A stretch of DNA of 43,371 bases, taken from positions 1 to 43,371 of the forward strand of contig JBBDHV010000009.1 in assembly GCA_040880725.1 (NCBI GenBank). The letters run 5' to 3'. The notes beneath the pieces were generated by a model. It made no database searches. It had not been told where the DNA came from and worked only from the letters and a program-made list of their open reading frames with translations. Position numbers and translations under genes: made by a program. Below, piece by piece: positions 24,532-33,002 of this stretch. Position 1 is the stretch's first letter, and each line of letters opens with the position of its first letter. The DNA comes from DATHWB01 sp040880725 (GTDB lineage: Bacteria; Actinomycetota; Acidimicrobiia; Spongiisociales; ZC4RG35).

Positions 24532-26593
24532 CAGCCGTCCGCACGGACGGAGGCTTGCCGGCTTCGAATTCGACGATCACATCGCCGAAGCGGTCGGTTC
24601 TCAGGACAGTGGCTCCCGCGTCTCCCAGCGTCTCGAGGACCCAGTCCGTCGGATGACCGAACGAGTTCGGCCCGACGCTTACGATCGCCAGGTCACCGGA
24701 ATGCGCTGCCAACCACGCCGGGTCCGACGTCCCCGCCCCCTGATGCGGCACCTTGAGCACATCGATGTCGGTGACCTGTAGCTCGGACTGGGCCACGGTC
24801 TCGATGTCTCCGGTCAGGAGAATCCGGGTGCCACCGATCTGGACGACGAGCACGATCGACTGGTCGTTCGGTCCCGCGTACCGCCGACGCGGACCGACGA
24901 CGTCGATCGTGTGGCCCGCGATCTCGATCCTGTCCCCGAGTTCAGGGCGTTCGAGTGGCACCCCGTGTTCGTGTGCTTGCTCGATGAGGTGTCGAGACGC
25001 GGGAGTCGCGTGAGGTTCGAATGCCGCCCAGAGACGCGAGATGGGGACTCGCTCCATGATGCCCGCCAGACCGGCGACATGGTCTTCGTGCACATGTGTG
25101 GCGACCGCCAGATCGATCCGATCCACCCCGTAGCGGGCCAGACCCGTCGCCAACTTGGCTGGGTCGGGACCACCGTCGACGAGGACCGTGAAACCTGCGA
25201 GCCGAACCACGACCGCGTCCCCCTGTCCGACATCGAGCACGACGAGACCGGTGTGCGGACCCTGGTCCGCGGGCACGATCCCAATTGCCAGGACTACTGC
25301 TGCGATCACCAGGGACGGTGCCCGTAACGGACGGAACCGCCACCAGAGCAGGCCTGCCCCGAGAACGACGGCGAAGCCGACGGCATCCAGTTGGGGCCAG
25401 GGGGCCGCCACCCGAGCCACGGCGACGAACCCCTGCGCCAGAAGCTCGGCGACACCGATCACCCAGTCGGCCCCGACCGCCGCTCCGATACCGGCCAACG
25501 ACGTCGCCACGGTCACGAGCGGGATGGCGACGAGGTTCGCTATCGGCGAGAGCAGCGGGACCGAGCCGAACGTGGCAAGCAGTACGGGCGCCACGGCTGC
25601 CTGTGCCGCCAGGGTGGCTGTGAACAGCGAGAACACGGGGCCACGGTCAGGCTGCAGGCGGGCACCCGCGAGGAGCCCGGCCGTCGCCAGCACCGACAGT
25701 TGGAACCCCACCGAGTCCACCAGTCCCGGTGCAACCAGCACCGAACCGCCGCCTACCACAGCCAGGGCGGTGATCGGCTCCAACGGGAAACCCGCGAACC
25801 GCCCGACGCCGACGAGTCCGGCCATCGCTGCGGCACGCAGCACCGAGGGCTCCCATCGGGTGAGGGCCCCGAACACGAGGAGACCGTTCAGCACGACCAG
25901 CAAACGACCCAGCGGACGCATGGCAAGCGGTGCGGTCACGACCACGACACCGATGAGGAAGAGGGCCACGTTGGAACCGGACACGGCGACCAGGTGGGAC
26001 AGGCCGGCTCGGCGCATCTCGTCGATCACGACCGGGCTGACACCGGAGGTGTCCCCGATCAGAAACCCCACGAGCAGACCGCGCTCGGTACTCGACTCGG
26101 GGCGGATCTCGGTCAGGATCCGTGCCTCGAGACGGCCCGCAACCCGCTCGTGCAGGGCTGCCGATTCGGCCGGCGGAAGCTCGTCGGCATCGACGGTTGC
26201 AACCGTCCATCTGCCGAGCACGAGTTCGGGCCGGCCGTCCGATACCCCCTCGACCCGTACTCGAGAGACCTCGGGTGCGAGCGGGGCCCGGACCAACACC
26301 GTGCCGACATCAGTGGACACGAGCCCGCTCCAACCCCAGCGGTCCCCGAGGTCGACGTCGACACGCCCCTCGATCGTCACCGCGCCGGCCGGCAGAGGCT
26401 CAGGAGGTCTGCGGTCGATCCAGCCCAGGACCGACCCGGCGACGAAGATCACCGCGAAGATCGCGTACTCGCGACGCTGGAGGGGCCGGAAAAGGGCGGC
26501 GGCGAACAGGACCAGCGGAAGTGCCCACCAGCGGCCGACTCCCGCCCACGCTGCCGCAGCACCGCACACCGCCATGCGTGCAACGACGGTCAC
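24365..26593 (-). CDS. comEC: ComEC/Rec2-family DNA-uptake channel protein
   Basis: This 742-aa polytopic protein has an N-terminal DUF4131/OB-like region, a Competence domain with many helices (LVAVSGSNVALFLIGVVVV, LTRWEPSVLRAAAMAGLVG) and a C-terminal metallo-beta-lactamase domain. That domain has THVHEDH near residue 500, LLTGDIE and KVPHQGA; the usual HHG is HQG here. ComEC carries single-stranded DNA across the membrane in transformation. The GTG start overlaps the comEA stop. The last 55 residues are an Arg-rich tail encoded antisense to the 3' end of the GGDEF-like gene and are not typical of the family. Confidence 0.9.
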   Translation of the reverse strand: MTVVARMAVCGAAAAWAGVGRWWALPLVLFAAALFRPLQRREYAIFAVIFVAGSVLGWIDRRPPEPLPAGAVTIEGRVDVDLGDRWGWSGLVSTDVGTVLVRAPLAPEVSRVRVEGVSDGRPELVLGRWTVATVDADELPPAESAALHERVAGRLEARILTEIRPESSTERGLLVGFLIGDTSGVSPVVIDEMRRAGLSHLVAVSGSNVALFLIGVVVVTAPLAMRPLGRLLVVLNGLLVFGALTRWEPSVLRAAAMAGLVGVGRFAGFPLEPITALAVVGGGSVLVAPGLVDSVGFQLSVLATAGLLAGARLQPDRGPVFSLFTATLAAQAAVAPVLLATFGSVPLLSPIANLVAIPLVTVATSLAGIGAAVGADWVIGVAELLAQGFVAVARVAAPWPQLDAVGFAVVLGAGLLWWRFRPLRAPSLVIAAVVLAIGIVPADQGPHTGLVVLDVGQGDAVVVRLAGFTVLVDGGPDPAKLATGLARYGVDRIDLAVATHVHEDHVAGLAGIMERVPISRLWAAFEPHATPASRHLIEQAHEHGVPLERPELGDRIEIAGHTIDVVGPRRRYAGPNDQSIVLVVQIGGTRILLTGDIETVAQSELQVTDIDVLKVPHQGAGTSDPAWLAAHSGDLAIVSVGPNSFGHPTDWVLETLGDAGATVLRTDRFGDVIVEFEAGKPPSVRTAVRPRERVTRGGRRSGLRRREWSSPRHPSMSRFERAPRGRGWWRRFRLRPLRFPGG

Positions 26594-27180
26594 GGAACGC
26601 GGACGAGGGGCCTGAGCCGGGCGAGGATCGACTCTCCGATTCCCGAGACGTCGAGCAGGTCCTCGGCAGCGTCGAACCCGCCGGCCGCCTCACGATGCGC
26701 CACGATGCGACCAGCAAGCACCGGTCCCACACCAGGGAGCGCCTCGAGTTCGGCCGCCGTCGCAGTGTTGATCGCCACGAGCCCGTCACCGTCAGGGGAC
26801 CGTTCTGCCGGAGCGTGCCGGGACGGCACGACAACCTGGCTTCCGTCCGACACCTCGGCAGCGAGGTTGACACCGGCGAGCACGGCGTCTTCCGTCGCCC
26901 CACCGGCTGCTTCGATCGCGTCCACGACCCTCGCACCGTCTTCGAGGCGCACGACGCCAGGAGTCCGCACCTCGCCGGCCACGTGGACCAACAGCTCCGC
27001 CGTGCCTCCCGAGCCCTCGACGATCGTCGGGGACGAGGAGCCGCCGATCACGACGTCGTCGGTCGCGGGTTGGCCGGTCGAGGTGTCGGCGTCGTCGGGC
27101 GGGATCGACGTCCACCACCACACACCGAGCGTCAACATGACGACGACAGCCGCCGTGGCAGCCGATTCGATGCGGTTCAG
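26590..27180 (-). CDS. comEA: ComEA-family DNA-binding competence protein
   Basis: This membrane-anchored DNA receptor has a membrane helix, an SLBB domain (ELLVHVAGEVRTPGVVRLED) and a C-terminal helix-hairpin-helix pair (INTATAAELEALPGVGPVLA, IGESILARLRPLV). The first ATG (27138) would cut the membrane helix in half. I prefer a CTG at 27178-27180 because GGAGAGG lies six bases upstream and the extension (N-R-I-E-S then AATAAVVV) completes a 17-residue helix after a basic start. From the CTG the protein is 196 aa, from the ATG 182 aa. It is coupled to comEC by a GTGA overlap. Confidence 0.85.
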   Translation of the reverse strand: MNRIESAATAAVVVMLTLGVWWWTSIPPDDADTSTGQPATDDVVIGGSSSPTIVEGSGGTAELLVHVAGEVRTPGVVRLEDGARVVDAIEAAGGATEDAVLAGVNLAAEVSDGSQVVVPSRHAPAERSPDGDGLVAINTATAAELEALPGVGPVLAGRIVAHREAAGGFDAAEDLLDVSGIGESILARLRPLVRVP

Positions 27181-27259
27181 ACGCGTCCTCTCCGACCACC
27201 CGTCGGCTACTGGTACCTGGTCCCGTCACTCCGGTCCAGTACCCCGGTAGGTTGGGTGG

Positions 27260-28075
27260 ATGCTCATCGACATCGCCCCCTATCGAGTCCATCCCGGTTC
27301 CGCGGTCGACCTCCGGACGTTCGACACCCGCGACACCGGGGAATTCGAGGGAGGCAAAGCGGCTGCTCGTGCGGTCCACAAGGACATGACGGCTCGCCTC
27401 GCGGAGCTTCAGGAGAAGTTTTATGCCGACGGCGGACACCGCCTGCTCATGGTCCTGCAGGCAACGGACACCGGCGGCAAGGACAGCACCATCAAGAAGG
27501 TGTTCCGAGGGGTGAATCCCGCCGGCGTCCGGATGGCGTCGTTCAAACAGCCCACCCACCAGGAGCTCGCACGGGACTACCTGTGGCGGGTCCACTCCCG
27601 CGTGCCCCGCGACGGCGAGATCACGATCTTCAACCGCAGCCATTACGAGGACGTGCTGATCGTTCGCGTGAAAGACATGGTTTCCGAAGACGTCTGGTCC
27701 AAGCGGTACGCCCACATCAACGACTTCGAGCGGCTCCTCGCCGACGAGGGAACCACGATCGTCAAGATCTTCCTGCACATCTCGAAGGACGAGCAGCGCG
27801 AACGCCTCCAGGCCCGACTGGACGACCCCACCAAGCATTGGAAGTTCAACACCGGTGACCTCGCCGAACGTGAACGGTGGGACGACTACCAGGCTGCGTA
27901 CGAGGACATGCTGGAACGCACCTCGCAGACCCACGCCCCCTGGTTCATCGTGCCGGCGGACAGAAAGTGGTACCGAAACCTCGTCGTGAGCTCGATTCTC
28001 ATCGACGCACTCGAATCCCTCGACCTGCAGTATCCGCCGAACACCGAAGACCTGGGCGACGTCGTGATCGACTGA
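27260..28075 (+). CDS. ppk2: polyphosphate kinase 2 (class III-like)
   Basis: This 271-aa one-domain PPK2 phosphorylates nucleotides with polyphosphate. The P-loop is DTGGKDST (D70-T77), followed by FRGVNPAGVRMASFKQPT. NRSHYEDVL, KHWKF and APWFIVPADRKWYRNL match class III enzymes, which use both AMP and ADP. Most relatives have AGKDG in the P-loop; this one has GGKDS. The ATG is preceded by a GGTTGGGTGG stretch, only a moderate ribosome-binding site. Its last 31 bases lie in the first copy of a 66-bp repeat. Confidence 0.93.
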   Translation: MLIDIAPYRVHPGSAVDLRTFDTRDTGEFEGGKAAARAVHKDMTARLAELQEKFYADGGHRLLMVLQATDTGGKDSTIKKVFRGVNPAGVRMASFKQPTHQELARDYLWRVHSRVPRDGEITIFNRSHYEDVLIVRVKDMVSEDVWSKRYAHINDFERLLADEGTTIVKIFLHISKDEQRERLQARLDDPTKHWKFNTGDLAERERWDDYQAAYEDMLERTSQTHAPWFIVPADRKWYRNLVVSSILIDALESLDLQYPPNTEDLGDVVID

Positions 28076-28110
28076 CGGTCAGTTCCCGGAGATCCGTCGG
28101 GCCTCGACCT
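28045..28110. repeat. 66-bp direct repeat, copy 1 (ppk2 3' end plus peptidase-tail remnant)
   Basis: Bases 28045-28110 match 29143-29208 at 54 of 66 positions without gaps. The left part encodes the true ppk2 end (EDLGDVVID, stop). Read on the minus strand, the right part encodes VEARRISGN and a stop, a remnant of the DUF4157-like peptidase C-terminus. The repeat flanks the transglutaminase-like gene. Confidence 0.85.
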
Positions 28111-28137
28111 TGACACGAGGCGCTGGACCGCAACCAG

Positions 28138-29037
28138 TCACCCGGCGATTTCAGTTAGCCGCTGAAGATAGAAATGAGCTTCGTAGGCGCGATCGGACCC
28201 GAGGGCAATCGCCCGTCCGTACAACTCGGCTGCTCGGGCGTGGTCGCCGGTGAACAGGTGCTCGTTCCGTGCCTCCCAGAACGCTCGGTCGCCGGGATCA
28301 GACCAGTCCTCCCAAACTCGGCCGTCGACGGTGATGAAGGTGGGTGGCTCGGCACGCATGTACACCTCTGCGATGACGTCTCCCAACGGGGATCGCCCCA
28401 CGGCACTCAGCATGGAAGTAGGGGCCGACTTCACCCATTGCCAGATGCCAGCCGGTTCGGGAGTTTCGTAGAAGACTGTTGCGCGCCCGTACCAAGCCGG
28501 ATCAAAGCGTTCTCCAGTGACTGCCGCGCGACCGGACGCGATGTCGTCCAGAGTGGCGAGGGCACCGACATCATCACGGACGTAGCGATGAGTAAGAGTG
28601 TCGAATACTCGCCACTCGCCATCGACCATCAGGGTCGCGACTGTGTGCGGAGAGACGCCCGTTTCGTCGTGCAGAAACATGAGTCTTCCCCGGAAGCCAC
28701 GACGCTCTGCGACCTGTACGAACGCCATCGCTGTGCTGTCGCAGTAGCCCCAACCTCGCAGGAGCGTCCCTGATGGACTGTCGTCTATCACGGCACCCGG
28801 GGGCTCCAAGCCCTCTATGGCTCCGACTTCGTTTAGGTCGGGGCGGATTGCTGCAAACTCGGTAACCGTGTCGAAGAGGCCGATCGCGGCGTCCTCGGTG
28901 AGTGCTACACCGGGGGCTCGGTCGGCGACTCGAGCAAGAAGCATCTGCCGATAAATGTCATGCCTTTGCGTCACGAGGAGCATGGCAACTGCTACCACAG
29001 CAAACCCCACGAGCGCATACAGGCGCCGTCGTCCCAT
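28138..29037 (-). CDS. membrane-anchored transglutaminase-like protein
   Basis: This 299-aa protein has an N-terminal membrane helix (about residues 6-23) and an extracytoplasmic transglutaminase-like core. The catalytic triad is visible as GWGYCDSTAM (C99), SPHTVATLMVDG (H131) and EWRVFDTLT (D146). The C-terminus (about 260-299) has a TPR-like helical pair (DHARAAELYGRAIALG). Activity could be peptide hydrolysis or cross-linking; no substrate can be named. AAGGAG lies four bases before the ATG and TAAGGT (29060-29065) may be the -10 box. By eye it is less GC-rich than its neighbours and it sits between two 66-bp repeats, suggesting acquisition by recombination. Confidence 0.82.
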   Translation of the reverse strand: MGRRRLYALVGFAVVAVAMLLVTQRHDIYRQMLLARVADRAPGVALTEDAAIGLFDTVTEFAAIRPDLNEVGAIEGLEPPGAVIDDSPSGTLLRGWGYCDSTAMAFVQVAERRGFRGRLMFLHDETGVSPHTVATLMVDGEWRVFDTLTHRYVRDDVGALATLDDIASGRAAVTGERFDPAWYGRATVFYETPEPAGIWQWVKSAPTSMLSAVGRSPLGDVIAEVYMRAEPPTFITVDGRVWEDWSDPGDRAFWEARNEHLFTGDHARAAELYGRAIALGSDRAYEAHFYLQRLTEIAG

Positions 29038-29142
29038 CGTCTCCTTACCCGATGCGGAGACCTTATCGCCTATCTACGATGCGCCGCTGACATCCCCATC
29101 CCTGTCATCGACGGGTGGCCATGTCTCTGAAACGGCAATCCA

Positions 29143-29208
29143 CGAAGACCTCAGCAACCTCGTGATCGACTGATAGTCAGTTACCGGCGATCCTGCGAGC
29201 TTCGACCT
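29143..29208. repeat. 66-bp direct repeat, copy 2 (ppk2-tail remnant plus peptidase 3' end)
   Basis: This is the partner of 28045-28110. On the plus strand it encodes EDLSNLVID and a stop, a ppk2 C-terminal remnant with no gene body in front. On the minus strand it encodes the real C-terminus VEARRIAGN of the adjacent peptidase. Differences from copy 1 are scattered substitutions, as between orthologous genes. Bases 29038-29142 hold only the promoter region of the transglutaminase-like gene. Confidence 0.85.
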
Positions 29209-29554
29209 CGTAGCGGATCCCCCGATACGACTCGTCGTGGGTCCGCCCCGCCAGCCTGCCCCGGAGGTAGTCGCCGACGTACCTGGTGAGGAATCGTCTC
29301 GGGCCGGCGTCGCGCCACTGACGGACATGGACCAGTTCGTGCAGGAGAAGCGTCGCCAACTCGTCGGTTTCGGCATCGAAGAGCCGCGGGTCGACATACA
29401 CCCGGTCCCTGATCGTCATCGCAGCAACTGGCCCCCTCCACAGGAACTGCAGCGCCCGGGGGGCGCGGAGTACCTGCACCCGGTGGAGGTCACCCAGGCC
29501 GACCAGTGCGGCAGCCGAGGACCGGGCACCACCCAGGAGCGGACCGATCCGCAT
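29177..29554 (-). CDS. DUF4157-like putative zinc metallopeptidase
   Basis: This 125-aa protein has the HExxH motif in LLLHELVHVRQWRDAG (H72, E73, H76), with downstream FLTRYVGDYLRGR and EVEARRIAG containing candidate third-ligand acidic residues. These traits fit the DUF4157 mini-metallopeptidase group of unknown substrate. There is no signal peptide. The ATG lies four bases after the leuS stop, so it is probably co-transcribed with leuS. A longer frame upstream lies within leuS and is not conserved-looking. Its 3' end is inside 66-bp repeat copy 2. Confidence 0.83.
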   Translation of the reverse strand: MRIGPLLGGARSSAAALVGLGDLHRVQVLRAPRALQFLWRGPVAAMTIRDRVYVDPRLFDAETDELATLLLHELVHVRQWRDAGPRRFLTRYVGDYLRGRLAGRTHDESYRGIRYEVEARRIAGN

Positions 29555-29558
29555 GCGC

Positions 29559-31985
29559 TCAACCGACGACGACGTTGACGATGTTCGGAGGTCGCGCGAC
29601 GACTTTGCGAATCGGCTTGCCCTCCACCCACTCCTGGATTCGCTCGGAGGCGAGGGCGGTGCGTTCTGCCGTCTCGGCATCGATGTCGGCGGAGACTTCG
29701 ATTCGGTCTCGCACCTTGCCGTTGACCTGAACGACCATGGTCACGACGTCACGGGCGACGAGGTCGGGGTTCCACGTCGGCCAGGGCTCGGTGGCCAGCA
29801 TCGACCCATGCCCCAGCCGTTCCCACAGCTCGTGGCTGAGATGCGGCGCCATCGGCGAGAGGAGGAGCAGCACAAGCCGGATGGCCTCGGAGTGCACTTC
29901 CCGCGCCAGCCCCGCCCGCAACCCGGCTTGGAGGGTGTTCGCGAACGTCATGAGGTGAGCCACCGCAGTGTTGAACGAGAAACGGTCGATGTCCTCGGTG
30001 ACGTTTCGAACCATCCGATGTGCCTCGGCGAGTATTTCACGGTCGGCAGCGGCGGGGTCGCGATCTTCGATCGTCCCGACCTCCCCGGTCGCCATGCGCC
30101 AGATCCGGTCGAGGAATCGGGAGGTCCCTTCGACGCCGTTGTCCGACCAGATCGCGTCGTCGGTCGGCGGCCCGATGAACATCTCGAAGAGCCGGATCGC
30201 GTCGGCGCCGTACCGGGCGTAGTACTCCTCGGGGGAGACGACGTTGCCTTTCGACTTGGACATCTTCGCCCCGTCCTTGACCAACATGCCCTGGGTGAAG
30301 AGGGCCCGGAACGGCTCGGAGGCCTCCACCAGGCCCATGTCGTGCAGGACCTTGGTGATGAAACGCGCATAGAGCAGGTGAAGCACGGCGTGCTCGACCC
30401 CACCGACGTACTGGTCGACTTCCATCCAGTAGTTCGCTTTGGAGGGATCGAAGATCTCCTCGCTGTTGTCGGCGTCGGCATATCGGAGGAAGTACCACGA
30501 GCTGTCGACGAACGTGTCCATCGTGTCGGTCTCCCGCCGGGCGGGCCCGCCGCACTTGGGGCACTCCGTGTTGACGAAGGACTCCACCGTGGCCAGAGGC
30601 GACTGCCCCGCAGGCGAATAGTCCTCCACATCCGGGTGGATGACCGGCAGTTCCTCCCGCGGAATGGGCACGAGCCCGTCCACCGGGCAGGTGACCATCG
30701 GAATGGGACAGCCCCAGTACCGCTGGCGGGAGATCAGCCAGTCCCGCAGGCGGAAGTTGACCGTGCCGACTCCCCGACCCTGGTCTTCGAACCAGGAGAT
30801 GATCGCGGGTTTCGCCTCGGCCATCTGCAACCCGTCGAGAAAGTCCGAATTGATGGCGGGACCGTCTCCGGTGTACGCCTCGCCTTCGAAATCCTCGGGA
30901 GGCTGCACCGTGCGAATGATCTCGATTCCGTACTTCGTCGCAAAGTCCCAGTCGCGCTGGTCCTGGCCGGGCACGGCCATGATCGCCCCCGTCCCGTAGC
31001 CCATCAGGACGTAATCGGCGATCCAGATCGGCACACGACCACCGTTCACCGGGTTGATCGCGTGGAAGCCGGTGAACACACCGGTCTTGTCACCTTCGGC
31101 CTGCCTGTCGATCTCCGAGGTGCGGCCGGCGGCGGCGATGTACGCCCGTGCCTCGTCTTCGAGCGCCGTACCGGAGATGAGTGCTTCGGCGAGCGGGTGC
31201 TCGGGCGCCAACACGGCGAAGGTCATCCCGAACACGGTGTCGGGGCGGGTCGTGTACACGTCGAAGGCATGGTCGGTGCCTTCCACCCCCAGCGAAAAAG
31301 TGCACCCCTCGGAGCGGCCGATCCAGTTCCGTTGCATCGTGCGCACGCGGTCGGGCCAATCATCGAGGGCTGCGAGATCGTCCAGCAACCGCTGGGCGTA
31401 TTCGGTGATGCGGAAGAACCACTGATCGAGGTCGCGTCCGTCGACCGGCGAACCGCACCGCTCACAGTGCCCGTCGACCACCTGTTCGTTGGCGAGGACG
31501 GTCTGATCGACCGGACACCAGTTGACCCGGGCCTTCTTCTTGTACGCCAGACCTCGCTCGTACAGCTCGAGGAACAGCCACTGGTCCCACCGGTAGTACT
31601 CCGGCGTGTGCGATGCGAGTTCCCGGTCCCAGTCGTACACCGCCCCGAGACGGCGCAGCTGGGCCTTCATCCTGGGGATCTGCTGTTCGGTGAAGATGCG
31701 GGGATGGATGCCGGTCTTGATGGCGGCGTTCTCGGCGGGAAGCCCGAAGCTGTCCCATCCCATCGGAGACAGGACGTTGTAGCCCTGCATGCGCCGGTAC
31801 CGGGTGAGCAAGTCCACGTAGGTGTAGTTGCGAAGATGTCCCATGTGGAGATCGCCCGACGGGTACGGGTACATCTGCAGGTTGTAGAACTTGGGTCTGT
31901 CGGGCTCCTCGGTGACATAGAAGACGCGCTCGACTTCCCACCGCGCCTGCCACTTCTCTTCGATCGTCTGTATCTCGTAGGTCAT
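29559..31985 (-). CDS. leuS: leucine--tRNA ligase
   Basis: This 808-aa class I synthetase charges tRNA-Leu. It has HMGH (residues 47-50) and KMSKSKGN near residue 572, plus the CP1 editing domain with TTRPDTVFG and GTGAIMAVP. Two zinc-type clusters are CPVD...CERC and CPKCG. In the editing site the usual GHDQRD is GQDQRD; the catalytic Asp is kept. The ATG giving MTYEIQTIEEKWQARW is the family start. TACCCT (31996-32001 on the minus strand) ends ten bases before it, so the leader would be very short. Confidence 0.96.
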   Translation of the reverse strand: MTYEIQTIEEKWQARWEVERVFYVTEEPDRPKFYNLQMYPYPSGDLHMGHLRNYTYVDLLTRYRRMQGYNVLSPMGWDSFGLPAENAAIKTGIHPRIFTEQQIPRMKAQLRRLGAVYDWDRELASHTPEYYRWDQWLFLELYERGLAYKKKARVNWCPVDQTVLANEQVVDGHCERCGSPVDGRDLDQWFFRITEYAQRLLDDLAALDDWPDRVRTMQRNWIGRSEGCTFSLGVEGTDHAFDVYTTRPDTVFGMTFAVLAPEHPLAEALISGTALEDEARAYIAAAGRTSEIDRQAEGDKTGVFTGFHAINPVNGGRVPIWIADYVLMGYGTGAIMAVPGQDQRDWDFATKYGIEIIRTVQPPEDFEGEAYTGDGPAINSDFLDGLQMAEAKPAIISWFEDQGRGVGTVNFRLRDWLISRQRYWGCPIPMVTCPVDGLVPIPREELPVIHPDVEDYSPAGQSPLATVESFVNTECPKCGGPARRETDTMDTFVDSSWYFLRYADADNSEEIFDPSKANYWMEVDQYVGGVEHAVLHLLYARFITKVLHDMGLVEASEPFRALFTQGMLVKDGAKMSKSKGNVVSPEEYYARYGADAIRLFEMFIGPPTDDAIWSDNGVEGTSRFLDRIWRMATGEVGTIEDRDPAAADREILAEAHRMVRNVTEDIDRFSFNTAVAHLMTFANTLQAGLRAGLAREVHSEAIRLVLLLLSPMAPHLSHELWERLGHGSMLATEPWPTWNPDLVARDVVTMVVQVNGKVRDRIEVSADIDAETAERTALASERIQEWVEGKPIRKVVARPPNIVNVVVG

Positions 31986-32051
31986 CGACAACGGCAGGGT
32001 AACGACCAGTCGGCGGCGCCGGATTCGAGTTCGTTGTGCGAGGATTCGGGG

Positions 32052-32939
32052 GTGGAACCGACGAATCCCGACAAGGTCATGTTCCCGGACCCGGGCTACT
32101 CCAAGGCGGACCTCGTCGGGTACTACGCCGCCGTGGCCGAACGCATGCTGGCATGGCTGGAGGGCCGGCCCCTCACCCTCGAACGCCACCCCAACGGTGT
32201 CGGGGCCAAGGGCTTCATGCAGAAGAACGCCTCGTCACACTTCTCCGAGCACATCGAACGCGTCGAAGTCCCGAAGTCCGACGGCACCGTGAACCATCCG
32301 GTGATCCGCGACGCCGAAGGGCTCACCGAACTCGCCAATCAGGGCACCATCGCCTTTCACGTCTGGACGGCGGCATCGCCTGATCTGGAGCATCCGACGC
32401 ATGTCGTTCTCGACCTCGACCCCGAAGAGGGCGACGTCGCGGCATGCCGAGAGGTTGCCCGCACTGCGAGGGAGGTGCTGGAGGGCTTCGAGCTCGCAGG
32501 CGGGCTGGTGGCGTCGGGGAAGAAGGGGTTTCACATCTGGGTGCCAGTCGCCGGTCTGACCTACGACGAGGCGGCCGCGACGGCGCGGGCCATGGCGGGG
32601 CTCGTGGCCGCCAGGGTCCCCGACGTCGCCACCACCGAATTCCTCAAGAAGAACCGCGGCGGCCGCGTGTTCGTGGACTGGCTGCGCAACCGCTGGGCCC
32701 AGTCGATCGTGTGTCCGTGGTCGGTTCGGGTCACTCCCTCCGCCACCGTGGCGATGCCGCTCGAATGGGACGAGTTGGAGTCGTCCGTTCCCGACGGCTG
32801 GAACCTGCGCACCGCGATCGATCGTCCGGTCCTCCCGCAACCCGAGCCCCATTCGGTCGACGCTTCGAAGGTCGTCGACGCGGCGCGGGATGCCGGAGTG
32901 GACATGGACGCGGACTTCGACCGTTTCGGCAGGAACTGA
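32052..32939 (+). CDS. stand-alone LigD-type polymerase/primase domain protein
   Basis: This 295-aa protein corresponds to the polymerase (PolDom, archaeo-eukaryotic primase) part of LigD. The metal-binding DLD is in HVVLDLDPEEG. ASGKKGFHIWVPV and GGRVFVDWLRNRWAQ are canonical. No ligase, nuclease or ku gene is adjacent. Stand-alone PolDom proteins in actinobacteria fill gaps in end joining or excision repair; the role here is inferred. The GTG start gives VEPTNPDKVMFPDPGYSK, the standard N-terminus, with GAGGA about eight bases upstream. It diverges from leuS. Confidence 0.9.
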   Translation: MEPTNPDKVMFPDPGYSKADLVGYYAAVAERMLAWLEGRPLTLERHPNGVGAKGFMQKNASSHFSEHIERVEVPKSDGTVNHPVIRDAEGLTELANQGTIAFHVWTAASPDLEHPTHVVLDLDPEEGDVAACREVARTAREVLEGFELAGGLVASGKKGFHIWVPVAGLTYDEAAATARAMAGLVAARVPDVATTEFLKKNRGGRVFVDWLRNRWAQSIVCPWSVRVTPSATVAMPLEWDELESSVPDGWNLRTAIDRPVLPQPEPHSVDASKVVDAARDAGVDMDADFDRFGRN

Positions 32940-32966
32940 TCTCGACGCGGAACGGCGGAACGCTCG

Positions 32967-32995
32967 TTGCCTTACGAACGATCGTTCGTTAGGAT
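32967..32995 (+). promoter_or_regulatory. paa operon promoter with palindromic operator filling the spacer
   Basis: TTGCCT (32967-32972) and TAGGAT (32990-32995) are 17 bases apart. The spacer contains the perfect 16-bp palindrome ACGAACGATCGTTCGT (32974-32989). The -10 box ends seven bases before the paaA ATG at 33003, predicting a leaderless mRNA. The core CGAACGATCGTTCG fits the CNAACGNNCGTTNG site that I recall for the TetR-family PaaR of Thermus. The likely ligand is the TetR regulator encoded at the end of the operon. Confidence 0.82.
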
Positions 32996-33002
32996 GGGCG
33001 GT

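Noticed and set aside
29553..32939. A very long plus-strand open frame (over 1100 codons) covering the leuS region
   Set aside because: Most of it is the antisense of leuS, with low-complexity His/Arg/Val-rich sequence and no family resemblance. Only the last 296 codons, from the GTG at 32052, are a real gene (LigD-type polymerase). High GC keeps antisense frames open.
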